Source of the DNA: Symsagittifera roscoffensis
Taxonomy: Eukaryota > Xenacoelomorpha > Acoela > Convolutidae
Direction: 5' to 3'
Length of the DNA stretch: 64,000 nt
Assembly: GCF_963678635.1 (NCBI RefSeq)
Contig: NC_087064.1
Span: forward strand, 27,070,059-27,134,058
Under the pieces are notes generated by a model. That model had not been told where the DNA came from. It ran no database searches and saw nothing but the letters and a program-made list of their open reading frames with translations. Position 1 is the stretch's first letter. Each line of letters begins with the position of its first letter. Positions 1 to 11,363 of this stretch are shown here, one piece after another. Made by a program: the position numbers and the translations under genes.

Positions 1-941
1 TAATATTGAAGTTTTTGGTTTTGGCGTTAAAAGGTTTGGTTGTTTTGGTGAAATACTTTGCTGTGTAGTTGTTACAATTGTTTCAACTAATTTTTCATTT
101 ATAAAATGTGATGGTGTTTGAATACCTTGTTGTGTAAGTCTTCTAGTTCCATTTATGTTTTCTCGTTGTACAAGAGTTGAATTCAAACTATTATTTTGTC
201 TTCTATCGGGTAAAAATGATTTTTAATTTAAAAGTGTTGCATCTATCGTAAGTAGAATTACCTTTACATAGTCTTTGTGAATAGAAATTGTACTGATTGA
301 TTGACTTGAGACGTCTATTGGTATGTTCAGAAATAATGGATGAGACCATTCAGGGTCCCAAATATAGTCTGATTGTTCTGCAATGACAGTGTCGTCATTG
401 GTACTTTGGGGTCTGATATTTTGGAAAATGTGATTTATACTTGAGCGTTGTTTTTCAATTTTGACTACTGTTTTTATTTCAGTTACATTTTGTTGTTTTC
501 AGTTCCTATATTTTCTAGTATAGATACATAACTATATCTTAGTGTAAAAAGATCGTTGGTGAATATTGAGTTTGCTCTTTGTGAATTTTGGTGTTGTATT
601 TTTTTAATGTATCTGTGAATACTTTTGAAAATTCTATGTCGACATCGTCTGTTTGGATAACATGTTTGCTATGATATCTACTTTCTGTGCTGAGTTCTAT
701 GGTGTAGATTCCATATGGTTGTGTTAGGTTACATACTTTTTTTTAAATACTGATCGATAATTTGTCTTTTGATGTTTACTTCTGGGAATTCTGCTTTACA
801 TGGGCTAATTCCTTGTTCGAATACATTTGCAATTAAATTAGTACAAAATTGTTTTTGTCCTATATCTTCAGTGAGTGAATTTATAATAAAAGGGAAAACA
901 GAGTTTTCGTCTGGACTGTCATCACTTGGACTCTGGCTCAT
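1..941 (-). pseudogene. Upstream ORF A of the retroelement, copy 1, broken
   Basis: Starts with ATG at 941 (MSQSPSDDSPDENS...) and reads 70 codons to a stop at 729-731. Similarity to the large copy (54.0-52.8 kb) continues beyond that stop in shifted frames to the window edge, so this is a decayed version of a longer protein of perhaps 400 residues. Conserved short blocks include CKAEFPEV here and CTAEFPEV there. No domain is recognised. Its place upstream of Gag is not standard for Ty3/gypsy elements. Confidence 0.6.
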
Positions 942-1335
942 TTTTTCGTTTTATAACCGCCAGTGCGTAATGTTCAATATGTCTGATTGGTTGATTCCAA
1001 TTGTATAAACATACTGGTTTATTTTGGTATATCTTTTTTGTTCTTCTTTTTCTTTGTTTTGATAAATATGATGTGGCTTCTGAATCGGAAAAGTATAATT
1101 GGTCGTGAACTGGGTAGTTTTTATTTATTGTGTCTTTGAGTTTGCAAAGTGCATCTAAATTGCTGACTTCTGATTCAGAGACTGCGTTTCTACGCTTTGG
1201 AAATCTTTTTCGTGTAAATTGTCTTTGTTTACTTAAAATTTTTCTTTTTATTGTTTGACGTTTTGTGCGAATATATCCGATTGTTTGTTTGTGCGGTGTA
1301 ATTACAAGATCGTATGCGTCGATAGGGCTTGATGA
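922..1335 (-). CDS. Basic ORF upstream of gag (no ATG), 137 codons
   Basis: The minus frame from 1335 to the stop at 922-924 is open for 137 codons, which is long for such AT-rich DNA, although it has no usable ATG at its start. The first third is strongly basic (for example KRQTIKRKILSKQRQ and TRKRFPKRR), followed by an acidic/serine stretch (SESEVSNLDA) and a second basic cluster (SKQRKRRTKK). It ends just inside the next ORF, whose ATG is at 941, in a different frame. The conserved GATCATCAAG sequence sits at its upstream edge, so it may start at a spliced exon junction. The large copy has lost this region. Function unknown; nucleic-acid binding or nuclear targeting would fit the basic clusters, by inference only. 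Confidence 0.5.
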   Translation of the reverse strand, partial: SSSPIDAYDLVITPHKQTIGYIRTKRQTIKRKILSKQRQFTRKRFPKRRNAVSESEVSNLDALCKLKDTINKNYPVHDQLYFSDSEATSYLSKQRKRRTKKIYQNKPVCLYNWNQPIRHIEHYALAVIKRKNEPESK

Positions 1336-2070
1336 TCAGGTTATAATTTTTTATGGTATAAAATGGATTTAACTTAATTATTTAATGGAGATCCAAGGAA
1401 AGCCTTGATGATCTAGCTTAAGATTGAACAAGTTCAAATGAAATAGAGGTAAAAATTCGGATACGCTTTTAAATCTGTCTGATAGAAAAATTTAGTGTTT
1501 GATGATATTAGTGGTTAAATGATTGCTGTTATGTTTAGGTGATGAAGCTGGGGATGCCAGGATGATTTATATATACTAACAATTAATAATTATGTCAACT
1601 AACTTTCATTTTTTATTTTCAATAAACATATTTTTCAGATAACTTTTTTAAATTTTACTGCAGATTTAGAGGAAACGATTTGAGGTGTTTTTATAAATCG
1701 TTTTTGTACAATAGTAAATGGGATTTAGCGCCTTTAATAATCATTGAAGATTTTTTTTCAAGGTTTCTATGTTTTCAAATGAAAATCTAAATTCCTTGCT
1801 AGTAAAATTCTAAATATGAAAGTTTGGTCCGGCTTTTGCCGTACGACCATGAATCTTAATGGTAAGTTTTTTCGTAGTCGTAAATCGTCTCTTTTCCGAG
1901 GTCTTCTTCCAATACCGGGTAGTTCTAGTATTGTGCGGAATATCGGCTCTGATCTATTGAGTCGTAGAGACATTTCAATTAAGTTATTATCGTGTAACAT
2001 TTTGAAATTTTTTTGTCTAATTTCTAATCTATTTTTGGTTAGTTCTAAGCTATTAAGGTCTTATTCGAGA
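1336..2070 (-). other. Leader of copy 1
   Basis: A long region between primer site and first ORF, about 60-80% similar by eye to 55.18-55.86 kb and 54.03-54.47 kb. It holds a conserved hairpin at 1390-1413 (GATCCAAGG...CCTTGATGATC). A minus-strand ORF of 77 codons (2000-1767, basic, with the run RRPRKRDDLRLRKN) is largely alignable in the large copy, where one stop interrupts it. Whether that ORF is translated or only reflects a conserved RNA is unknown. Confidence 0.55.
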
Positions 2071-2085
2071 CTTATGGTCGCACCA
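2071..2085 (-). promoter_or_regulatory. Primer binding site of the LTR element
   Basis: On the minus strand TGGTGCGACCATAAG begins two bases after the LTR end. A TGG start that pairs with the CCA end of a tRNA, at this spacing, is the normal minus-strand primer site of LTR elements. The tRNA implied would end in CTTATGGTCGCACCA; which isoacceptor this is cannot be told here. The large copy (38-56 kb) breaks off about 10-20 bp before the matching position and lacks the site. Confidence 0.65.
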
Positions 2086-2087
2086 GA

Positions 2088-2498
2088 TGAGTTAAGATGG
2101 ATATGGTTAACTCATAGAATAATTTCGGATAGGGTACACCGTCTGCTCGTCACGCTATCTTATTTTCGGCCGGATAGATTCGTGCAACTTCTTAGTCTAA
2201 TACCGATCCTAATCTTACTCTTATATCTACTAGTCTCAGGGTGTTTAACTAGTCTCTGCTAGGCTCAATAGATCTAGAGTATACTGGCTTATTGCGACTG
2301 CTGAAGTTCTCTTGGAGAGGCAACTAATTTCTAAGTTAAATTCAAATCTCTCTGGTGCTAAAATTACAAGTAATTTCAGCACTTACAAATAAGTGGTTTG
2401 TTAGTTAGATGGATCGTGATTGGTTAATATTAAATGTTTTATAGAGATAAAATATCCAATTTAAAACCAATACTAAATATAGTTTATATCTGGTTCCA
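2088..2498 (-). repeat. LTR of copy 1 (5' LTR)
   Basis: The boundaries come from comparison with 38226-38604. Similarity stops abruptly at both ends. On the minus strand the repeat starts TGGAACCAGAT and ends in ...CTCA, giving the TG...CA termini usual for LTRs. It is about 411 bp against 379 bp for the other copy; the difference includes a short insertion near 2236-2262. A primer-site-like sequence directly follows its 3' end. No target-site duplication can be checked because the other end of this element is outside the window. Confidence 0.8.
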
Positions 2499-5400
2499 GA
2501 TCCATATTTCATGAAGCAAACTTCTAAAACGTTTTTTTTGTCATTTTTTGCTACCTCTCATTTTTTTAATGATCTAAATCATCAAACTTTGTATCGAACT
2601 GTAGACTCAAGTTAGTTCTCGCCAAGCTGCTGCTTCTTTTTCTAGTGTTTATCCTCTTCTTAAGTTAATTCTCATCAAACAAAACAAAAATTATATCATT
2701 ACCAATGGTTAATTTTTAACCGTTAATGTCAAACAGTTCCGACTAACAACGTAACATTTCTCTAATGAGTTTACATAGTCCATGTGGATGAAGTTCTGTC
2801 ACAGGGCATAAATTGTATTTATCCCTAAGAAAACTATTAACCACATATTTTATTATTTTGAAGCAATTTTTCTAAATTAACTTCTTCTTGTTTGCTTTTT
2901 CAATTTAGACAAAACAGTTATATTGGTTGTTCAGTAAGCGTTTGAGTCAAATACAGAACTTTTGCGGTTCTCTCCCAAAAATTCTTTCTCTTAACCCCTA
3001 CAATACAATTTTTTATCAAAAAAATCAATATGAAATGTCAATAATTTGTTGTCAAGCTTCCTGAGGTTAATTGCATATTGGTTTCGTGGATTCAATCATT
3101 TTCTCTGATCTACGTCCAGCTTTTTCTTAACAAGTTTCACTTAAGCTCGTCTCTTTAATAAAAGCAATTTTAGCGACTGAAGTTCGTCAACAGGTGATTT
3201 ATTTGCCTCTGAGAGAATTTTCGGCACTGTCGAGATCTGATATACTTTTTCTTCCATTGTATATGGAAAATTCTTGATGTTGCGGTCATCCGCAAAGACA
3301 AATGTGTTTCAATGATCCAAACGATCCGACGAATCACTGATATTAATCAAAAATAGCAGTGGCTTTATTAGAAGGACCTTTCCTCTTTATAGTCTGGAGT
3401 TTTTATAGTTTGCATTATTTTTAACCAATCAAAAGTATCAAAATCTATAACAAGATCTTGATCTTTTTGAGCTGAGTTGAGTTAATTATGAGTTAATTAT
3501 TATTTTTGAGCTTAAAAATCAGCAAAAATTTAATTGCGTCTGTTGTGCTGCTTTTTTGCAAAAATGAAGTCGGTTTTTTAAAAAGAAATCAGCTTTACAA
3601 GGAAGCAAGTTACACGTTTTTTTTCTCCATAAAATAATGCTAGCAATGGGCGAAAAAAATTTGGTGAATGATTTCACGCATCAGATCATGGATCAGTATT
3701 GTGAAAAAAAGACTATTTATGCAAATTTGATTGAAACTGAAAAAAAAAAAACAGTTTTATACTCATAGATTGATAAAATGAGTTATGACTGTGGTCAGCA
3801 CTGTATTCAGCAATTTCCGATTTGATTTCTTTGCACAACTTCTTAACTTTTTCACTAATTTTTGTTTCTGTTTTTTTTTTGTTTCAATTTGTTATCTCTA
3901 GGTTTTTTTAACCGATTATTTTCAAGTCAATATTTTTCAATTAAATTATTGGTCCATTGTTCTTTGCAGTTTTTTTTATTGCAATGGTATTGTTTATTTA
4001 TTTTGCGGATAGTAAAGTCATTCATGTTCTCATTTTTTCCATAATTGTAGTTTTTTAATATTTTTTGTTTGGTTACAGAACTCCAAACATAGAAAATGGG
4101 AATCAATGTTTCAGCTTCATCATCGAGACTTCTCCAACCACGGTAAAGTTTTCAATTTGTTGCTCAGTATCAAGTACAACCATAGTCTGATCTGATAATA
4201 AAAAATTTTGGGCGATTGAATCAGATCCATATGATTTTAAAAATTTTCTCCAAACGTCAATTCAGTTTTCGGCCGACATTTTTTGAAAAAAAAACTTTTG
4301 AATGATACAAACAACCTTATTAAGAGTTTGAAAAATTGCCATCATTTTATTTGCACGAAATTTTAGTTTTTTTAAGGTGGAAGAACTTCGAAGTTTTTTT
4401 TGGTGTGTAGCAATTTCGAGCATTTCAAGCTAAACTGAGGTCAGCTAAGTGGAGAAAATTTTTAGTTACCAGAAACAAAAAATGCACTGATCAAACTACT
4501 AAAGGGGAGAAGCAAACTACCCACCTTCTGATTTATAGGCAAAAATTGTTTTCGAAAAGATCACTGACGGGCAACTTCGGCACAAGGAACCAAGGAAAAT
4601 ATATTTTTTCGACACTTTTCTGGACTATTTTTGGACAATATTTTACATTGAGACAATTTAAGCACTTTTACTTATGAGGCTCTTGTTATTGCGTGTAGTT
4701 TGAATTTTCTTCAGTTTTTCCATTTTTAGCTTTCCCATACGGGCGATATTGCTCAAAGATCAGGGTTCTTCGCGGATCGCTTTAACTATACTCCCCCTTG
4801 GTGCCAATCAAAGAGATGCCACACCTATAATGATACAGTTTAAGGGTTAGGCATTTAAGATTTTTGCGCGTAGTAACGAATCCCCCATTTGCAAAATGGG
4901 GCTAGTTAAAGAGGGCGCAGAGACAATTCAGCCACAGAGATACGTCTTAGCTACAAAACCTCTGGTGACAAAGACCAGTTGCATATTGCTATATCGGCAT
5001 CATTTCCCAGAGCTTTGTTGAAAGAGATTGATATTCTGATTCTGAGTTAGAATACCACTGAAACATAAGTTTGGTTGCTAATCGTCGTTCTCCTTGTAAC
5101 TTGCTGCGTGCTGCACAGTGGTTTGGTGTGATCAAATTTTAACCGGTTGGTTGGTTATCCAATTATCCGTAATCGATCATTTGAATGATGCAGTAATCAA
5201 AAAGAGCAAAAAGGGTCAAAAGCAGCAGGTAAACGCTCAGGTAAACCAATAATTACATATAAATTTGCGAGTAAAAGGACAATTTCTTATTTGTTTTTAC
5301 AAAGAAAAGAATGTTGAAGATCAATGAAGAAAGACACGGATAAGACTGCAGAAAAATTTATTTAAAAAAAAAATATTTTGTTTCATTGGCCAAAAACTGT

Positions 5401-5753
5401 TTTTTTTTGTGAATGGTTGGACAAGTGAGCTACCCATTCCATTACATAATAATTTTTGAGTACCATAACAAGTTTTTAAAACTAAGATTACTGGCGATTG
5501 ATCGGTTAACTGACAGATTTGGTACCCTGTAAAGAATTTCCATCCTTATAGTAAAACAATTCAATGCTTAAGCATATGTCAGTTTTTTACCTAAAAAGGA
5601 ATCTCCCCTTTTTTGCAAAATGGGCGAACTAGATAATGAAATACCTCGAGTATTACAAAAAAGCTATGCAATTAGATATTATTGTTCGGGGAATACAGCT
5701 CATAATGCATAAATAATTGCTCAAATTTAATGTTCTTAATGCATTCCAATCAA
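2499..5753. other. AT-rich stretch without a recognised gene
   Basis: No coding region, RNA gene or element end could be supported. ORFs here are short and T-rich. One small perfect hairpin, CCCCATTTGCAAAATGGGG at 4883-4901, has a weaker match near 5605-5630; both lie next to a CTAG/CTAGATAA-like sequence and might mark ends of an old repeat. Confidence 0.5.
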
Positions 5754-6035
5754 AACAAGACTGCTCGTATCAGGGCGAGTCCCTGAATGTTCCGATTGCC
5801 TTTTAAGGTTTTTGGAGCAGTTATAACATAAATAACATTAACAAATTAAATGTAATATAAAAATGGAAAACTTTTTTTTCTAAAATTTGAAATTTTTTCT
5901 TTGAAAATCATCCCCTACACGCCATATAGACTTCAAAATAATAGATTACGCTCCTTGTAACAAATCACTTATTGCAAATAAGCTTCTTTCAACCAATTTG
6001 GAACAAATTTTAAGACGGATTAAATCTCCGCTCAC
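5754..6035 (-). mobile_element. Helentron-like ~0.5 kb element, truncated copy
   Basis: The 3' end (here at the left) has the hairpin CAGGGCGAGTCCCTG and the inverted-repeat block GTTCCGATTGCC. The body matches 60.45-60.74 kb reversed, including the segments around ATCATCCCCTACACGCCATAT and GACGGATTAAATCTCCGC. Similarity ends near 6035, so the 5' half is missing. Confidence 0.7.
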
Positions 6036-6383
6036 ATTAAACAAACAGAAATGTAAATGTTGGCATACTTTTGGTTTTTACCTTATAACTTCCAATGAAA
6101 ATAGTTTGAACTATAGAAATGATTGTCCATTGTCCATAGTTGATAATGGCTGATGTTGTAATTTTGTGAAAATTCAAACATCTTGCTTTTTTGGGATATT
6201 CTTGCAATTTTTTGCATTTTTGCATCCTTTGGAAGAAACTTGCTTTTTACATGATAAATTAAATAAGTGATTGACCGATAATGTATTCTAAACATTCTAA
6301 ACAATGTGATCAAAACCAGCAGATATACGCTACGGTGAAGCAAGATGTTCGTACATATTTGCAGGGAGTTGGAGAACTTCTTA

Positions 6384-6910
6384 TTGTTCCGACTTTCAAA
6401 GAAAGAGTAGAACATTTATGCTTGGGGTGGTTTGTTTTTAGTCAGACTTTTTAGGTAAGCAATTTTAAAGGATTTTTAAAAACTATCTGGAAGATTAATT
6501 ACTGGGTCTCAGATTCAAAAAGATATATCACCTCTGATCATTTTTCACAAAGTTATGATAGTTTTAATTTGGGACTATTTTGACGACTATAAAAGGAATT
6601 GAGATAGCTAACGCGTTAATTATTCAGTTCTATGAATGCGTAGGCTGCAAATCAAAACCTTCCGATATGAACTGAGACAAGAAAATTGCTTTTAATGTTA
6701 TTTTTACCACCCACAAAAAACAACACTTGGTATTTTATGTAGCTTGTGGGGAGTGGGGGATAAAATAGGGAAATAAAATTGTTTCTAAAATAAAGAAACA
6801 ATCTCATTTTTGAGTTTTTATTTTATAAAACTTTATAAATCAAAGAGCTTGTGATTGACAAGGAACAGCTTGTTTTTGATTTTGCCTTGATATATACGAG
6901 CAGTCTTGTT
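6384..6910 (+). mobile_element. Helentron-like ~0.5 kb element, first of three head-to-tail copies
   Basis: Begins TTGTTCCGACTTTCAAAGAAAG, followed by the conserved CTTGGGGTGG and GTCAGACTTTTT blocks, and ends with TACGAGCAGTCTTGTT. The 3' hairpin is degenerate. It abuts the next copy without a spacer. Confidence 0.65.
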
Positions 6911-7325
6911 GTTGCTACTTTTGAGGAAATGCGGAGAATTCATGCGGAGTTAGTCAGACTTTTTAACCAGGCTTTTTTTGACAAAAATTGTTCAACCATT
7001 TAAAAAACGTGTTGTCTGGGGGCTCAACTTTTTTCCCGAAATTAGAAAACTTTGATCTTAATACGTAAGCAGCAATATAAATCCTTCCAAATTGAATTGA
7101 TACTACTTGCTCTGATAAATACTTTATCACGAGAAAAAGTATCTCTTGGTATTTTATATAGCTTGTAGAAAGAGGGGGATGAATATAGGAAATTACTGTT
7201 TTAAATACTCAAATTTTCTCATTTTGCTTGTATTATTTTGTAGAATAGTTTAATTGAAAATTGTTAACCGACAATCAATTGCAGTCGGAATTTTCAGGGC
7301 TTTGCTTTGGTATACTATCACTCTT
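6911..7325 (+). mobile_element. Helentron-like ~0.5 kb element, second of three copies
   Basis: Starts with a diverged 5' block (GTTGCTACTTTTGAGGAAATG) and ends with GCAGTCGGAATTTTCAGGGC plus a decayed tail. The internal GACTTTTTAACCAGGC and ATCTC-type blocks match the other copies. It shares both junctions with its neighbours. Confidence 0.6.
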
Positions 7326-7815
7326 TTTTTTCCGACTTTTGAAGAAAGTGCTTAATATTTATGTTATGGGTGGTTATTTATTCAGTCATTTTTCGACCCT
7401 TCAATTTGAATGTTTTGACAGAATTTGTTGAATCATATGAAAAAAATATTGTTATCTGGTACGCAAACATAAACCAAAATTTCACATGTAACTTTTTTGT
7501 AAAGTTGGGTGTTTCAAAAATTCGATTTTGCCCAATTTGTGATAATTCAGGCGCGATATATTGTAATTTTATAAAACGGGTAAGTGGCGGATTATTTCGT
7601 GCCAAACTAAATTGAGGCACGTAATTTGGTCTCGTTAGTAAGATACAATACGCTAGATACAAAGCTCTGCCATTTACGTTAGCGTATTGTGGATAGATAC
7701 AAGACCAAAAACAAAACAAAAACTTTCTTTTTTAAATGTCAGTTTTTACACATTTTTTATATGACCCTAAAAATCAGTCGGAACATCCAGGCGGAAAAAC
7801 AGGCAGTATAGTTTA
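7326..7815 (+). mobile_element. Helentron-like ~0.5 kb element, third of three copies
   Basis: Begins TTCCGACTTTTGAAGAAAGTG and ends near CAGTCGGAACATCCAGGCGG. The apparent ORFs in it (7361-7615 plus, 7378-7719 minus) run against each other inside repeat sequence and are not credible genes. Confidence 0.6.
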
Positions 7816-9714
7816 TTTTCACAAAGAGTGAATTATTAAAGATCAAAAAGTAAACATTGGAAATTGCTTGAAAATGAGCAAAAAAACATGGGAAAATATC
7901 AAAAAAAAAAATTAGCATTTGTTGTGAATTTTTGGAGCAGTCACAATTTACATCAAATTATCTGCTTTGCCATCTTTTGTAATGTATACGTTAATTGGCA
8001 TTTGATCGGATCCATTTCATCACAATTTTTGCACTACCATGTTTTTAAAAGAAAGAGATACTTGGCAACTGATCGGTTCGATTACCTCATTGTTTTTGCA
8101 CTACGTTTAATTAAATTTTATACCTTTAATTTGCTGTTTTTAGAGTCGTTTTGTCAGTTATCTTTTTTTGCTAGAAAAGTCTTTGTTGTTAGAGTTTTGT
8201 TTATCAAAAGATCACAGGTTTGAACTAATTGAATTGTACATTTTACGACTAAGTGGACCATGCTAACTTATCTAATTAGAGAGCACTTCAAAGAGCCTGA
8301 ACCTGATTTATTTCTAGTTTCTAGTAGTCAGTCAATAGAGAATTTTATGCCCAGCACCCCAGGTCGAGGTCTGCTGTTTAACTTGCTTCCAAAAACGGCT
8401 ACCCGATGTAGATGGGGCGCGACCGACGTTTCGCATTCGCGCCGAAGTTTTGCGTCGCAGAAAGTAGTGGTTTGGGTCACGCCGGCCGCATAAAGGTCTG
8501 CATAGTCGTGGCTTCAACTCATTTTGGTTGCTAATACGATCAAACATTTCGCGCAAAGCTGCAGCATAAAGTTGCGCAATAAGCGTTCCATTGAAATTTT
8601 TTAGTGTTCTTGTTCAAAGATATGAACAAAAAGTTTCGGTTCAAGAAAAATCTCTTTATCAGTAAACGCCTTCAATGAAAATTATTCAATGAAAATTAGC
8701 TCAGACACGCAATTTCGTCGCGACTCGCTCATTTTGAAGTCGCGACTCCTCTGATTTTCTACTGTTGCCCCACGACGCAACTCGCTCATGTTGAAACTCG
8801 ACAGTTGCGATTCACTCATTTTCGGTGGCGACGCTCGCGACCTAATTCGAAAGAATGAAAGAATGAAACTAAAAACATAGCCCAACCAAGATTGAAAAAG
8901 AGCAATGAACGCAAGTAAGCAAAAAAACACTGACTTTTTTGAAAAAAAGCTCGTTTTTCATACCATGAACTCAATTTGAGGAAATTGGATCACGAGGTAA
9001 AACGTTTTTTTTTTCCTCTGGAAATCTAAAAATTGAATTCGAAACTAGAAATCGTTCACATTTTTTCGCGCCATTTACAATTTCTTATTTGGAGAGTGCT
9101 ATTTACGTCACTTTCAGCAGATGAATTTCAATTGAACTCAAAAAGTGCATATGTACCTAAGTGCATTCATAACTGCATCAATGAATGCACATCTGTAGTT
9201 ATTAGACACTTTTAAGACTTTTCCTGAAAAAAAAACAAAAAAAATCAGAAAGACCTATATAGGAGTCTTCACTACGTTCATTACCCCTAATAAAGCCTAA
9301 AACCATAGGGAAGTAACTACTTTGTTCCAAGAAAGTTCAACTTGCTTTTTTTCTGGCACAAATTTGTACTTTTGACTTGCTGTAATTTTGTTGATTAAGC
9401 TATTTGAACGAACTTGAAAAAAAACTGGATGCAACTTAAATGAGTTTTCCTTAAACTTTCCTTAAATTTTTCCTTAAATTTTCCTTAAAAATAAAAGTTT
9501 TTTTTGTGTTTTATAATTAATTTTTGTCCAAAACCCTATACCGTTTCTAAATTCGGCGAAAATAATAACCGTTTAATTCTTATGTTATTTTAGCTTAGTT
9601 TTTTCACATTGAAAGGCAATTTTAAGAAGCGTTACACAAATGAAGGCTTAGAAAAATATGTATATTTATATCTTTTTCGTAAGTTGTCATGGAAGGATAA
9701 TTAATCCGCAATCT

Positions 9715-9840
9715 ATCTTGTGCGGTTGGAGCATCAGAGGCAAAGTAATCTGGTTTCGAGAAAATATCAAATTTAAACAAGGATAGCTGGTTAATGTGCA
9801 GATAGCGCAAAAATTTTCGAACATAGTCCTAAAAAAGACA
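9715..9840 (+). repeat. Dispersed repeat family R2, copy 1
   Basis: Shares the blocks GTAATCTGGTTTCGAGAA, TAGCTGGTTAATGTGC and CATAGTCCTA with 10925-11030, and in reverse with 26265-26335. No coding capacity or terminal repeats were recognised; the ends are approximate. Confidence 0.6.
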
Positions 9841-10440
9841 TTTTTTTAAGCAAATTAGTGTCGCTTTTTTCTGCGAAGTTTGATAGTAAAATCCAAACAA
9901 AAAAATTGTATTTAGGAATATTTGACAATCATTTTCAAATAAGACATTCGGAAACCCGTTTTTTTAAAGAAAATTGACTAGATGAACGAAAGTAAAATGG
10001 ACAAAAATTTAAACAAATTTTTAATTTTTTATGCGCAGAATTTTTTAAGCTATTAAAATTTTTGGTTCCCTAAATGGCTGGAAAAAAAATCAAAAAATAT
10101 CCTAACTCGAGGTAACCTAAACTTTTGTTTTTTCGGATTAAGCCTAAGTAAGCTATTGGAAGCCGAGTTACGAGGCCAAACGGTGCTTTTTGTGAATGGT
10201 TAGCGGATTCCGCAGCAGGCGAAAATCCGATTTGACGCGGAATCCGCAACATTGCTATTTTTTTGATCTTTTCTGCTATTTTGGATTCCACGGACAAATA
10301 GCTAAAATACTGTGTTGCTCAAAATCGTTCCAAGATCAGGCAACTTTCCGTAACAAAATGTGTGGAATCAGGAACCAGTTTGTGGAATCCATGAAAAAAT
10401 AATAACAATGTGTTTACAAAACTTAAGCTGGCGCAAAATC

Positions 10441-10540
10441 TGCAACTGTAAGTGAAATCCGCAAATTGTAAGCGGACTCCGCAAATCGCAAGCGGATTCC
10501 GCAAACTGTAAGCGGAATCCGCAAGATGTAAGCGGAATCC
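10441..10540. repeat. 20-bp tandem repeat, five units
   Basis: Five exact-length 20-bp units of the form GCAAAYTGTAAGCGGAATCC fill 10441-10540; the first unit is the most diverged. Each contains the palindromic core GCGGAATCCGC across the unit boundary. Scattered single copies of the same core occur at 10202-10245 and 10551-10560, so the array may have grown from a local palindrome. Confidence 0.85.
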
Positions 10541-10924
10541 GTTTAAATTTGCGGAATCCGGATATACGGAATGAACTAACTATATTCGCTTGTCGCGGAG
10601 CTTGCAACAAAATCAATGTGCCGACAAATTTTACGTTACTGCTATTTGTACGCGGAATCCACTGAAATTTTGTAAGTGGAAACCACTTACAATTTGGAAC
10701 AGGTTTCAAGACTTGTCTCTAGAATCCAGGAACATACAGACTCAAAATCCTATCCAGGGCACAATTTGGCCTCGTAATGCGTCAAACTATATTTTGAGAA
10801 ACGTTTGAGCTCAAAATTAGAACAAAAATCAAAAGTTTTAAACCGTTTTTTCTCGACACGGAGAAAATGTTTCCAAAGTTTTTATTGAAAAAGTCTCTTA
10901 AATTTTATGTTACTCGAACCATTC

Positions 10925-11030
10925 TGACGAAGTAATCTGGCTCAGAGAATATATAAAATTGAAACAAAGTTGGCTGGTTAATGTGCAAATAGCACAAATT
11001 TTCCCGACCATAGTCCTAGAAAGGACAATT
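10925..11030 (+). repeat. Dispersed repeat family R2, copy 2
   Basis: Contains GTAATCTGGCTCAGAGAA, TGGCTGGTTAATGTGC and CCATAGTCCTAGAAAGGAC, matching 9715-9840 in the same orientation. Ends approximate. Confidence 0.6.
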
Positions 11031-11363
11031 ATTGTTTCAAGGCGACACAACTAAATTCTGAAAAATGTTATGCAAATTTATTAAAAATGCAATTGAAAAA
11101 TAGAAAACAAATTTGGGAAGTTGTTTGAATTCAAAGTTTTCAAAAGAATTCAAAGTTTGCAAATATGATCCTTAATTGAGACTCATGAACACATTTGTTT
11201 TCAGTTTCGGTACTTTTGCTTTTGGGAACTGTTGAACGCTCCATCTACACTGCTCATTTTCTACTTTGATGCTGAAAACCGAAAGCAAATTTTGTAAGCG
11301 TGGTAATTTATCCCGCACTACAGAGTCATTTCAAATTGAATGGAGGTATGTTAATTGGTCTTA

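Larger units (their letters stand above)
1..2498 (-). mobile_element. 5' part of a Ty3/gypsy-like LTR retroelement (copy 1)
   Basis: This stretch is the 5' end of an LTR element read on the minus strand; the rest lies beyond the left edge. Order from high to low coordinate: LTR (2088-2498), primer binding site (2071-2085), leader, a basic ORF (1335-922) and an overlapping second ORF (941 downward). Bases 1-920 match 52.98-54.0 kb of the large copy, the leader matches 55.18-55.86 kb, and the LTR matches 38226-38604, so the two copies help delimit each other. Family membership is inferred from the pol genes of the large copy, because this fragment carries none. Confidence 0.85.
7816..11363. other. 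Gene-poor stretch with short repeats
   Basis: No convincing gene. Bases 8340-8570 are clearly richer in G+C than the surroundings and open on both strands, but neither reading resembles a known protein. Bases 8700-8835 hold three diverged copies of a GCGACTCGCTCATTTTGAA-type block. Two copies of an unrelated repeat (about 9715-9840 and 10925-11030) and one 20-bp array are listed separately. Confidence 0.5.

Noticed and set aside
1816-2262. A 148-codon plus-strand ORF over the leader and LTR of copy 1
   Set aside because: It crosses the LTR boundary and is antisense to the element; a similar plus ORF at 38230-38439 is just the LTR.
8260-8570. Opposing ORFs in a G+C-rich patch
   Set aside because: Both strands are open, which reflects base composition; neither product looks like a known protein and no splice sites support them.
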